A stretch of 60,000 nt of DNA from Cristatella mucedo. Taxonomy: Eukaryota; Bryozoa; Phylactolaemata; Cristatellidae. The translations under genes were made by a program, and so were the position numbers. A model generated the notes under the pieces. That model had not been told where the DNA came from. It was given only the letters and a program-made list of their open reading frames with translations, and ran no database searches. Positions 34,994 through 49,415 of this stretch are shown here, one piece after another. The DNA lies in assembly GCA_009760855.2 (NCBI GenBank), contig WPIO01000144.1, positions 599,501-659,500 of the forward strand, read 5' to 3'. Position 1 is the first letter of the stretch. Each line of letters starts with the position of its first letter.

Positions 34994-35640
34994 TTACTGG
35001 TTCTGTCCAAGCTCAATTATTGCAAAGCTATTTCGGCCTGGCCACAAATCAAAGCCATAACGTCAGTAAATTTTGTAGCGAAATTGGCTACAAAACTATC
35101 AATCTTTTATAAAGGTTCGGTTATTAGTCTTTATTTAAAGAATAAACTTTGGTGGCTCCAGGTTTATCAATGGATAACTTGAAAAGCTCTCACACTGACA
35201 TAAGGGGACCCGGCGGGGCTTGGCTCATGCGTATCGAGCTTAACTGTTAACCGTTTTTAGCCTTATCATGCCTCAAGACACTCCTCAGTGGGCAACGAAC
35301 TAGCCACTCCATTCCTCCGCTTAAAGACCGTTTGCGACAAAAGCATCTACTCTGCAGGTCGGTGACTGTTTACCTCACTTATGTCTTACACAAATACATC
35401 TACTCTCCTTCCGCTGGCTGTGGCACGTTCCATCTAGCCGACATGAGCACCTATTTCTGTGCACCTCAATTCGTTGACATGCTTACTAATTACTCTCTTC
35501 CTCTGAATTTCTGTTTATAGTATAGAATAAAGTGCCTGGTCACACTGTGCACACCTAAAGCTTAATGGGCTTTAGGTATGCGCAGTGTGAGAAAAAGTCT
35601 AGAGAAAACCCTCCTGCTTAACATTTACCTGCTCTTTGTT
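34994..35640 (+). mobile_element. LINE-B RT C-terminus, old
   Basis: Plus strand: TGTCCAAGCTCAATTATTGC, TCACACTGACATAAGGGGA, then CATTCCTCCGCTTAAAGACC and TACTCTGCAGGTCG, following the order in 58190-58560. It contains the 35541-35589 inverted repeat near its 3' end, and the tail is lost. Confidence 0.75.
35541..35589. repeat. 21-bp inverted repeat (hairpin)
   Basis: Arms CACACTGTGCACACCTAAAGC (35541-35561) and GCTTTAGGTATGCGCAGTGTG (35569-35589) pair at 19 of 21 positions with a 7-nt loop. It is not seen in the other LINE-B copies. Confidence 0.85.
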
Positions 35641-39249
<3,609 letters not shown>

Positions 39250-39681
39250 CTGCACCTTAAGACTGTCCAACTGCCGGAAAAGCATGTCTTGTTTCAAAAG
39301 ATGCAGGTGACTAGGTTGTGAACACATGTTTCGGCTTTGTGGTGCATGCAGTTCTTGCTGAGGCGTCTAAAGACTTTATTCTGATCGGTCGGGGAACCTA
39401 GAATGTAAAGAAAGACAAAAGCAGTGCTGCATTTCTTTATGTTGATTTGCAATAATCAACTGATGGTACCTTCAGAAAGTGCAGTAGGAACTGTAATTGA
39501 TCTATGTCCTTGGAACAAGTTACTTCAGCTTGGCAGAAAGAGCTAAACAATAAATACAGCACGCTGCAACCTATGAAAAAAGGGTTATAAATATACCCCT
39601 TTCACAAATGAAATAAGCATGAGCAGTCGCATGTATATTTAAGTTCGCACAATAAATGACCACAAGAACAGTAAAAAAATA

Positions 39682-39845
39682 GTTATACTAGCTGATTGAA
39701 CAGCCTCTTGTGCAATGACGGAAGAACCTTTAAGGCTACGGCCATTTTTTGAAGCTGCGATAAAGAATCACCCACCACAAGATTTGATTCCACAAATTGG
39801 GAGCCGAGGTCGTGTAAAGCAACCACTCTACCTACTGTGCCAATG
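39682..39845 (-). mobile_element. SINE-1 copy, old
   Basis: Minus-strand full-length SINE with a diverged head (GGCACAGTAGGTAGAGTGG), B box region GGAATCAAATC, body with GGCCGTAGCCTTAAAGG, and 3' end CAGCTAGTATAACTATTTTTT. Confidence 0.85.
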
Positions 39846-40279
39846 AAAACGATTAGCAATTATAAAGCGACAGTGATTGCTAATCATTTTTCTTTGTGAT
39901 TTATCATTGAAAGTAGTAATTTTGTCTTGTGGAGAGATACAGGTTACGTAACTTGTTTATGAGTATTATCAACTTCTTAGTAGCAGGATTTTGGTTTTAT
40001 CTATAGTTCATAGTGCTCAACAAATAGTTGAGTTTAGGTGCTAGGATTGGCGAAGAAACGACGACACAATGCCAATTTCAAGACTGTTACAAAGGCGGTC
40101 ACAACGAATTCTTGTAATTGCAGTCCCATTTGACTGAGCTCTATCCTTTGTAACCACACCTGCAGCTTTTCCTGACAGAAATTAAGCTGAATGTGCAAAA
40201 TGTTATTGGTTGTTGAAAAGCCTTTAAATTAGACCACAATAAGACACTATATAGAAGTCTCAAACTGTTTTTTATTCAT
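39846..40279. other. Unassigned stretch
   Basis: No recognised content. Confidence 0.35.
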
Positions 40280-40905
40280 AAAAAGAATAGTAATATTGCA
40301 CTTGATAAAGCAACCTCAGACAACTCAATCTATTCTAGGCATTATGAATTTGCTGCAAAGTGAGACACGGTTAAATGGTGGGCAATATCATGCTTGATAA
40401 ACAACATGAATAACAAGTTTAGGGATGGCATGCACAGGGTCAAGTCATGCAAGTGTGGTAAGAGGCAGCATGCACAGCACAGTGGCAGTGCCCATAAGCA
40501 CATTAAAGACGAATCAAAGAGACCCACTAAATGCTGTCCTAAATAGGTCTGTTTTCAAGTTCTACTTAAACATGGTCAAGTCAGGGGATAATGTGACCCA
40601 TGTCGAGAGTAAGTTCCAGGCTGTGGGAGCATACGAACTAAATGCACGGTCTCCAAAGGATTTGAGGTTTGTGCGAGGTATTGATAGACTGCTGGATTCC
40701 GAAAAGCGGGTAGTACGATGTTTGATCTAGTGGGCGAGCAGAACTGAGAGACAGGCTTGAGCCAAAGAATGAAGTGACCTGAAGTAAGATGCAAAACCTT
40801 GAAATCGATGAAAGGGAGCCAGTGCAGGTCGACGAGAAGTGGTGTGGTGTGGCAACTGGGACGCTCACTACAGACAAGCCTAAAAAGCCGTAAAGCACCA
40901 AAAAA
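40280..40905 (-). mobile_element. LINE-A 3' part
   Basis: Minus strand: GTAATATTGCACTTGATAAA tail side, 3' UTR, and RT C-terminus up to GGCAACTGGGACGCTCAC; sequence after 40885 decays into an A-rich stretch. Confidence 0.88.
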
Positions 40906-40908
40906 AAT

Positions 40909-41150
40909 GTTGTTATCTGCCAGTACTAGGCCGGTTGGCCCTCCTGACCACCCGCTAGCCAATCGGAGCGCAGCTTGGCGTTAGCAATAACGCTAAAGAA
41001 TCAGAGCGCACCGTTCTGGTACTGCAGACGACGGAAGCAGACCAACGTCTGCAGGAGGGTAGTGGCGCTTCCGCCGGTTCAGTGCATGGTTGAATAAACT
41101 GGCGGTGTTGCTCGTCGGCTGTTATTTTGTGCAGTTCGCGACGGCAATCA
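40909..41150 (+). other. GC-richer block, possible LTR or promoter-like
   Basis: Begins TGTTGTTATCTGCCAG, holds CCAATCGG and GTTGAATAAACTGGCGG, and returns to AT-rich DNA after CGCGACGGCAATCA. The size and an AATAAA near the 3' end suggest a solo LTR, but no flanking duplication was found. Confidence 0.3.
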
Positions 41151-44100
41151 AACTAAATTGTAATCAGATGAATTTTTTTATTGTCTGATTGAAAGCGAAA
41201 GCTTTAGCGATCACCAAGTCAACTGGTCTCCCAGGAGCTTCTTGATTTCAGTGTCCGATCGGTTCTGCAATCTGTAAGCCTGTCCTTGTGCTCAGGTCTG
41301 CCTATGCCAGCACCTCAAATGTTGCTACGGTTAGAGGTTTGTTTATGAATACGAGATCCGCAGCGTTTCCAATGCAAGTAAATGAAGGAACTTTTACCGA
41401 GGTTCCGGAAATAACGCTAAATTAGTAAATATCGCTAAATTTAGGCCTTTTTTAATATGTTAAACAGCCGAGTCATTACGAGAAATAATACTTATGAGAC
41501 ATAGCGGCATTGAACTTCCCATTTTAACCGTAAAATGTAGCTTGTGTGACAGAAGGGCGTTTAATGGCCACACAATTGTATCTTTGAATTCGGAATGCTG
41601 GTAGTGTTCTCTTCGGACCTAACGAATGCTGTAATATCTTGACAGTAACCATTTGAACTGCTCAAAACAGTCGAGAGGTCGTTTGCCGAAACTTTCTTCC
41701 ACATTCTATGTAAATTATTGAAACTCACATTTATTTGAAATAAAGCTATAGCGTTGCCAGAAGAGTTGCAAATTTAAAGATACAGGGTTGAATGACTACC
41801 GATTGTAGGTCCAGAAGAAACAAAAGGTGCATCGGATGGTCTTCCTAGGTCATGCCTAAAGGGTGCATTTCAACACGTAGCCCGTGCAGTAATGATATGA
41901 GTGCAGGTATAACAACTGACACAAAATGGAATCGCTTCTAGGAACAGCTTTTTGTGCTCCATCTAGGGGAGCTGGCATTTGAGGTAGAAACTTCCATCCT
42001 GGATCAACTGAATTTATGGATGCCCAATCTTATCTCACACTTATTGACGGTTAATGCTACCTTTCACACTGATCACGTGTGCTGGCACTTAAGATGTCGT
42101 TCATGTTTCATGCCCATGGGTACAACGTTTGATGTAAAGGACAATGCTATCTCACCTTTACTAACGCCGTGACTTTTATAATCTTTCTGCATCAAGTGAG
42201 TGAATCTTTATTATCAGGTAATGTTTACGAATTGTCATTCATCGTGTTTATTCTGTGTGGAAAGCTTTGCACCGTTGAATCTGTAGAACACTCTGAAACA
42301 ATTTGCTGCTAAGCACGAAAATCGTAGTGCACACATTTACATCTCACATGTGTGTGCAGAGCAGGCTGTTGGTGACAGATGTGTCTTTTGCCGAGGGTTA
42401 AATAGCGACAAGTCCAGTGAATCAAGCTAAGAGAAACACGTCGACATTGGAGCATACCTAATTACTGAAGTGTTTTATTTTAGTGCAAAGCGCCTCCTTA
42501 AGACTGGTCCCTAGAGAGTTGCTTGAGCTTTACACAGGAGAGCTCTGTGGTCGCATCATTAGGTTTTGTCGAGTGAGTGAAGCGATAAGTGCCTCATGGT
42601 AGCCAATCTAGAGTGGGCGTGATGATACCTGGAAAGACAGATCTGTCAGTGCCAAACTTGCCAGAAATTTGGTGGCTGCGAAAATTAAGGTTAATTGCGC
42701 AGGCACGCGCCTTGAGTCCTTAGCATGGAGTACTCCAGCAATGCTTCGACCATCTCATATCCCTCTGATGCTTTATACAATCATAACCCCGCCTGTGTAG
42801 GCCATGTTTAACCAATGGTACAAAGCAACGACATGACAGTAATGACGGTAGAGGCAGAGTGATTAACAAACACGGTGATGTTTACGAACAGGTTGCTATA
42901 TACAAGCATTAGTATTATTTATTCATTATAATGATGAAGGCGAATTTATTTGACAACCATGACGCTTGATGGAGCCCAATGACATAGGCAACGCAACTGA
43001 ATTGAGAATAAATTCTCTGAAGGAGCTATACATACAAGTTGAATTGTTACCATACCTGACTGAGAGTGGGAGTTTCAACAACCTGGCATTATATTCTCTA
43101 GGCAGTGTAGATTGCCTACATTTTCGATTTGCGATATATCTACCATTTCAATCCTAGACGTCGTCCAGCTGTGGTTGTGATTCCATATTACAACAAACCA
43201 TGTTCTGGATTAACCGACTAAATTGCACACCAATTGCACAAATTATTGTTGGCAATCATATGTAATGGACTCTAAACGCATGGCCCGTGCTCCATTTCCG
43301 GAAAAAAGTAAAGGTGCTATTTCAAAACAAGACACTGAAAACGGAGAGAACTGGACTATTGCGACATTACCGTCACATTAGGTCATGCACTGTCCACAAA
43401 TTGGGCTTATAAACACAGAATACGTCGTTCAATAATTTGCAATCCAAATCCTCCGAAGCGGCATCATCGCACCTGCAATTGTAATAATATGAATAATTAT
43501 AGAAATGAAAATGCATTTGAAATCGCACCCTCTGTGAAGTCAAGCTATTACTAAGCACTCTACATTGGCGTAGTGTGCCGGTATTGGCCGGTTCTGGTCG
43601 AAGCTCCTGTTCGCAGTCAATTGAGCTGTAAATTTGAACCCTGAACACTTTTTTCTTTAATATTGAATAACGTTCAGTTTGGCGACGCTAACAATGAAGA
43701 TGCCAGCTGTATGCATGTTTGGAATGGCTCGGAGGCCCGGGTGAGTTGATCATAAGTGAAGATCACTGAGTGAGAATTTGCACTAGCGTTTGTACAACTT
43801 TTGATAGGTAATTGTAACAAAAATCGTGATAATGCACTCGACATGGCACCCTGGGAGAACTAGATGTCTTTCTAGACATCTTATACATAGTTTTGTTTTG
43901 TAAATACTTACATATTAAAACTACAGTTTCTCAGCACTTATTTTGCCAGGGGTAGCTGTATAGCAACTTGAGTATATAGGCGAGCATTCTTTTCAGGGCC
44001 ATCACAGGCCATATCATGAAAAAACGCTTGAAAAATGCTATACAATTTGGTTATCGAACCCTTAGCACAGTTTTCAACAGTTACATGTCAGAACGGCAGT

Positions 44101-44640
44101 TGCATGACAGGTGACGTGGACATTGCAGCAGCTGTATCGCAGCTCAAAAGTGGACATTGGTGGGTGTCTGATCCGAAAGAGTGATCCAATATAAATCAGA
44201 ATCTTACGAAATTATGTAGGGTAAAACTGTAGCACTATTCTCTGTATTATGAACTTGAGGTGGCACTTGGTAGGCATATTTTGCAAATATGGTGGCTCTT
44301 TCAAAGTACAAATTTGCTGAGAGCTTTTCTGTCTTGTGCTCTTTGAGGCAATTGTATGATAACGCCAAAGCTCAATGTCAAGGCATTTGGTGCATCGACA
44401 CGGACAAATAGTCGCTACAATTCTCAATCAAACTGAGGTTGTATGGATTTTAGTTGTTAAAAATGGCAGCTTTCTCAAAGATTGATTATTTGTGGCTGCC
44501 ATTTGGGATCTGCCATTTGAGGTCATATTCTACGAATGCACAGGCCCAATAGGCTGAAATTGCAGGGCTAAATTTTGCGTAGTGTTCTCTATAATTTACA
44601 ATCAAAATGATTTCAATTGCGAAAGCCTGTGGTTAAGAAA
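41151..44640. other. Unassigned 3.5 kb with two LINE-A tail relics
   Basis: Mostly unique-looking DNA. Minus-strand LINE-A 3' terminal relics are at 43490-43570 (AATGCATTTGAAATCGCACC) and 43828-43895 (ATAATGCACTCGACATGGCA). No supported exon; the CRCDDAASEDLDC frame at 43.4 kb belongs to the relic. Confidence 0.4.
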
Positions 44641-44679
44641 TAGCACTAGGATGCATGTTCATGCTAATTCATTTGCTCG

Positions 44680-45325
44680 TCAGGCGATTGCAGCTGGTGC
44701 AAAACTCTGCAGCTAGGCTTGTCTGTCGTGAGCGTCGCAGTTGCCACATTACTCCACTTCTCGCCGACCTGCACTGGCTACCAGTCAAGCAACGGATTGA
44801 CTTCAAGGTTTTGTCGCTCACTTTTAGGTACCTTCATTCTATGGCTCCAGCCTATCTGTCAGATATACTACCCCATCAGGCCAAGCATCGTACCACCCGC
44901 TTTTCGGAATCCAGCAGTCTAGAAATATCTCATACTAACCTTAAATCCTTTGGAGACCGTGCATTTAGTCCATAGGCTCCCAAAGCCTGGAACTCCCTCC
45001 CGACCTGCGTCAGAACATCCCCTGACCTGACCACATTTAAAAGGAACCTAAAAACACACCTATTTAGGACAGCATTTAGTGGGTCCCTGTGATTAGTCCT
45101 TGATGTGCTTATGCGTGCTGACACTGTGCATGCTGCCACGAACCACATTTGCATGCTGACCCAGTGCATGTCACCCCTAACCATATTATTCATTTCGTTT
45201 GTTTTTTCAAGCATGATTTTACTTACCATGCAATCGCATTTCACTTTACAGCAAATGTAAAGCGTCTAGAGAGAGATTAAGTTCTCTGAGGGCGCTTTAT
45301 CAAGTGAATTATTATTATTATTTAT
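44680..45325 (+). mobile_element. LINE-A, 5'-truncated, well preserved
   Basis: A plus-strand copy from GGCGATTGCAGCTGGTGCAA to an ATTATTATTATTTATATT tail. The protein frame (to 44975) covers RRLQLVQNSAARLVCRERRS, LLADLHWLPVKQRIDFKVL and APAYLSDILPHQ, then a stop replaces a Tyr before APKAW. TCAGGCGA occurs at both borders (44683 and 45335), which may be the target duplication overlapping the element by microhomology. Confidence 0.92.
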
Positions 45326-45329
45326 ATTA

Positions 45330-46085
45330 TCCCTTCAGGCGACCCAGATTCTGCTTGCGATAGCTATATACATTACTATAAAAAGCAACATTCCTGGCGG
45401 GGCAATAAAGCCTAAGAGGAACTGTCTAACTGAAAGTACATTCATCGCGAATACATGTGCACACTCAATCAATGAAAAACAAATTTGAAAAAGCTAACCG
45501 CTGCACGGCGTTTGTAGAAAGTGAATACATGTAGGTAACGTCGTGCCATCCACAATGAACAGCCTGTATTCACTGGAGGCTGTTGCAGTAACGGTAAGCG
45601 CTGAGCAAAAAGATTCTTTTGAAAAACAAACATTTAAAGTTCGTTCATTCACATTAGCTCAACTGCACTATTCGAACTGCAATGGCTAATTTAATTTGTA
45701 CGCAACTTCAACATAGTAATGTCGCAGTGAATCCACTATGAAGTGACCGGCTGCAGTATCCGGACTTTTGTACGCTGCTATTCAAGTAAATCAAACAGCA
45801 GCATAGACCGGACATTCTTTCTGACCTCTTCAACTTTCAGCTTCCTCAAGCCACTGATCATTGTTCGCAAAGCACTAACGGATGTGGTCATAAATTGAGC
45901 TTTTCAAAAATTGAAGCTAAGAAACAGCATTTCCACTGCAATGCCAGTTGGAGAAAACTTGCGGAGATACGAAATGTGAAGAGATATGAAACATACTTTT
46001 GGGATACAGAGAGTTGGCCGGATGAGCAAACGTGTGCAGATAGGAAACTCGCGATAGAGACAGGAAAATATTTGCAAACAGAAAA
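45330..46085. other. Unassigned stretch
   Basis: A 69-codon plus frame (45895-46104) has no recognised motif and runs into the minisatellite. Confidence 0.35.
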
Positions 46086-46760
46086 TGAATTAATTTTGTG
46101 GTGAAATATAATTAAAATTATCTGTTCTGAGAATGCATTAATTTTGCTGCGATATCTGTCGGCTACCGAATGCGTACCGAAAGCCGCTTAGGCTGTGAGT
46201 GTGCTATACAAAACTCTTCTGCTTAACGCCCACATGGTCTTTTTGACTTTGTGGAGTTACTGACGGAGATACATTACATCATTGATGTCTATAATTGTGC
46301 GGAATTATTTATGTTTATTTTGGGAAAATTGTTTCCTAAGTATACATATTTTGGGCATATTAATTATGTGGATATAATAATTTATATTAACAATTATCTG
46401 AAATAATTTAATTGCTGAAATTTAAATTACATTACCACTTCAGCAGGGATGTAAATTTATATTATTATTTTGGTGGAGATATTATTTATATCATTATTTT
46501 CCAGTGACGTTATATTTATGTAGATACAAATTTCGCTGATATTTTATTTTTAAATGCACCAAACTTTGGAGATATACATTGAACTTGCGGATACATTGAA
46601 CTTGCATAGAAGTCGAACGTGTGACGGCATTAAAATCGCTGGGACATTAAACTCGCGGGACATAAAACTGAACGAGATGATGTTAAACTTAACGAGACGA
46701 TGCCATACTGAACTTTCCGACGCAGTAAGAAGATTTTCAAGACGATATTAAATTTGCCTA
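46086..46760. repeat. Degenerate ~20-bp minisatellite, split by a LINE-B tail
   Basis: Units of the type ATTAAnyTTGCGGrGAyA recur throughout. Examples are ATTAATTTTGCTGCGATAT at the left, TATTATTTTGGTGGAGATAT in the middle, and ATACATTGAACTTGCGG and GACATTAAACTCGCGG at the right. Unit length drifts (about 16-25 bp), and the left part is more AT-rich. Confidence 0.6.
46148..46280 (+). mobile_element. LINE-B 3' tail only (~130 bp)
   Basis: TCGGCTACCGAATGCGTACC through GGCTGTGAGTGTGCTATACA to GGAGATACATTACAT, inserted within the minisatellite. Confidence 0.9.
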
Positions 46761-47104
46761 TCACTGTTTTGCGATCTTCTGAATTGTTGATAAAGTGTTT
46801 GCTTTAGCAGCCGCTTGTGCTTGAATTTTATGTGTATATTGATCATTGCACATATTGTATGCATTTATTTATTTATATTAACAACACTTATATTGACTTT
46901 TAGATATATTTACATTTATATATATATACATATGTTTTGTTGGTTATTATCTATGCTTTATCTTTGTATGTATTTTGTAATTATATAATGACTTTTACAT
47001 GAAATGGAATGCACTTGATTAAATTTGCGATTGTTTTTACGACGAAATTTCTCTCCAGGTATAAACTTACGGTCTAAACGTATCATATGCATGTTGTATG
47101 ATTT
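46761..47104. other. Unassigned AT-rich stretch
   Basis: AT-rich with short ATTTAT and TATA runs; no gene. Confidence 0.35.
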
Positions 47105-47165
47105 AAAAGCCTGTTTTGTAAAGCGACATAAGAGATTTTACGGTTGCCACTGCTAAGTGAAGCTA
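47105..47165 (-). mobile_element. SINE-1 body fragment, degenerate
   Basis: AAGCCTGTTTTGTAAAGCGA, CATAAGAGATTTTACGGTT match the minus-strand SINE-1 3' body. Confidence 0.55.
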
Positions 47166-47671
47166 ACAAGAAAAATAGTAATAATAGACTTGATAAAGCG
47201 CCCTCTGAGAACATCATCTTTTTCTACGTGCTTTACATTTGGTGCCAAGGAAACGCGATCGAAGCTTTATTTTATCATGCGTCATAAACAACATGAATAA
47301 TGTGAATATTGGTGATATTCACAGGTTCAGAATGCAAGTCTGGTAAGCATCAGCATGCCCAGTGTCCACGTGGTTCTAAGGCAATTCGGTGCAGGACGAT
47401 TCGGAGCTGACAATTCGGAGCGGATAATTCGGAGCTAATATTTCGGAGCGGATACTGCGGAGCGGACAGTTCGGAGCGGACAATTCGGAGTTGAATATTT
47501 TTAATTCATCTACTTGAAATGTAAACAAATTTTTCATTAGTCATGTTTGATAGAACTATATTACCGTATACAGTAAAGTTTATTTTGCTTACTACAAAAA
47601 GTCATAGCAAATACCTGCAACTCTTGCTAAAAATCAAATTTTACAATTTTTACCAGTATACTAAATGTTAA

Positions 47672-47805
47672 TCCATTAAATAAGTGTTGTGACTACATCC
47701 GCGCAAGTAATCAATTGATGAGCAATATTCGTAATCTAACTCCATTAAATAAGTGTTGTGACTACATCCGTGCAAGTAATCAATTGATGAGCAATATTCG
47801 TAATA
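47672..47805. repeat. 69-bp tandem duplication inside the foldback element
   Basis: Two almost identical copies starting TCCATTAAATAAGTGTTGTG at 47672 and 47741. Confidence 0.93.
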
Positions 47806-47870
47806 CAACACAACCATGCACAATCGACGATCCAGGTCTCTTTATTTCTTTTTCCTCAGAGGACGATCTT

Positions 47871-48075
47871 CACTTATTGTGTAATTAAATGTTTTGGTTA
47901 GTAGAAGGCGTCTAGGTTTCGAAACTATGTACTCATTTATTGTGTTATTAAATATCTTGGTTAATTGAAGGCGTCTAGGTTTCAAAACTACGTACTCACT
48001 TATTGTCTAATTAAATGTCTTGGTTAATTGAAAGCGTCTACGTTTCAAAACTATGTACTCACTAATTGAAAGCGT
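47871..48075. repeat. 63-bp tandem array inside the foldback element
   Basis: Three units plus a partial fourth, starting at 47871, 47934, 47997 and 48060. The core words are TTGGTTAATTGAAGGCGTCT and TTTCAAAACTATGTACTCA. Confidence 0.93.
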
Positions 48076-48950
48076 TTTAATACTGCGTTTGACATATAAA
48101 AAACATAATACATTGCAAATTGTCTGCTCCAAATTTTTCGCTCCGAATTACCCATTTTTTGGTTCAGAATTGTCCGCTCCAAATCGTCCTGCGCCAAATT
48201 ATCCGCGACGAATTGTCTACTACGAATTGTCAGGCACCAAATTTTCCGGTTACCGTCCAATGTGCATCAGCACATTAGGATGAACCACGGGGACCCATTA
48301 AATGCTTTCATATACAAGTGCGGTTTAACCCTTTTTAAATTTGGTCAAGTCAGGGGATTTCGTGACGGAAGTCAAGATTGAGTACCAGACTTTTGGAGAA
48401 TATGAACTAAATTGACGGTCTTCAAAGGATTAGAGGTTTGTATGACGCACAGGTCAAAAGATAGCCTCCGAAATAGGGGTGGAACAATACTTGGCCTGGT
48501 GTGGGAGTAGATAAGATAGATTGGCTGGAGCCAATTAATTGATGGATCTAAAAGTAAGACACAAAACCTTGAATTCGATCCGTTACATGACTAGTAGCTA
48601 CTGCAGGTCGGCGAGAAGTGATGCCTTGTTGCCACTGGAACGCACACGACAGACGAGCCTAGCTGCAGAGTTTTGCACCAGCTGTAAGTCCCTGATTGCA
48701 AGTGCCGGCAGGCCAGCAAGCATCGAACTGCATAAGTGAAGACGGAATGTCTCAAATGCATGCACCAAATTAGATGTGGAATCCCTATCTAAGCAAACCC
48801 GAGCTCTAGCAATGTTCCGTAGCCGCAAGTAGGCATATTTGATTGTGCAGCTGATCTGGTCGACTAGCGAGTCGATTTGGAAAATGACAGCTATATTTCG
48901 TGCAGATTCAGCAGGAAATATGCTAGCAGTGCGAGTTTGAGCGTTAGCCT

Positions 48951-49318
48951 TTACAATTTCTGAATCACTCTTGGTGTGCCCAAAAATAATAAGTTAGTCT
49001 TATCATTATTTAATTTGAGAAAATGTTTTGCTGTCCGCGAGGAGATGTCAGCAATACATGCAGAAAGGGAGTTTAGAGAATTCGAGGGGCTCAAAGTCTG
49101 GGAGGTATCAAAGCTCCGATACAATCGAGTGTCATCTGAATACAGGTCAAAGCCGAGATTGTGCTTAGCAATCACATCGGCAAGAGGAATGGTATATGCC
49201 ATGAAAATAACCGGACCTAGCACGGATACCTGATGTGAGCCATGTTTTACATGTCCGTCGGATGATCCTTGTCCATTCGCAATAACACTGTGGAGTCTCC
49301 CACTGAGATATGACCTGC
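48951..49318 (-). pseudogene. Reverse transcriptase palm of LINE-A
   Basis: A 129-codon minus frame with RSYLSGRLHSVIANGQGSSD, the altered GSHQVSVLGPVIF (normally GVPQGSVLGP), IPLADVIAKHNLGFDLYSDD with the catalytic YSDDT box, and KHFLKLNNDKTNLLFLG. Aspartates are kept but the PQG loop is changed. The C-terminal part continues in another frame from 48828 (QLVQNSAARLVCR). No start codon belongs to it, and the upstream endonuclease is absent. Confidence 0.85.
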
Positions 49319-49415
49319 CATAGATGATCACCCAAAACACGATTCAAACTCATGACCTTGGCCCCAAGATCGTAAAAAGCAAGCGCCTTACCTTGCTTTA
49401 TTACGGCTTAGATAT
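49319..49415 (-). mobile_element. SINE-1 tRNA-like head fragment
   Basis: Minus strand: GCCGTAATAAAGCAAGGTAA, GATCTTGGGGCCAAGGTC arm, and GAGTTTGAATCGTG at the B box. It stops at the LINE-A border. Confidence 0.75.

Larger units (their letters stand above)
47369..48254. mobile_element. Foldback-like DNA element with tandem-repeat inverted ends
   Basis: A non-LINE insert within the LINE-A 3' UTR, flanked by GTCCA (47364-47368 and 48255-48259). The left end (47372-47491) is a tandem series of about 14-bp units, GGACAATTCGGAGC and variants. The right end (48117-48254) carries the same unit in inverse orientation (GCTCCGAATTNTCC type). The interior has two further tandem arrays and no open frame. 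Long inverted ends made of short tandem repeats define foldback (FB)-type elements; the family itself is not recognised. It must depend on a transposase elsewhere if it moves. Confidence 0.8.
47175..49318 (-). mobile_element. LINE-A, long copy carrying a foldback element
   Basis: Minus strand: tail and hairpin at 47175-47240, 3' UTR to 47368, interrupted by an 886-bp element (47369-48254), 3' UTR resuming at 48260, then RT C-terminus (48430-48830) and palm (48951-49318). It ends where a SINE-1 head begins. Removal of the foldback restores the LINE order. Confidence 0.9.

Noticed and set aside
43373-43648. Minus frame with NCRCDD and C-rich ending, resembling EGF
   Set aside because: It overlaps a decayed LINE-A 3' end, the phase after the possible acceptor gives an early stop in the phase-1 frame, and the cysteine spacing is not that of EGF.
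45895-46104. 69-codon plus frame with protein-like composition
   Set aside because: Its end lies in the degenerate minisatellite, no motif or splice border was seen, and the length is within chance.
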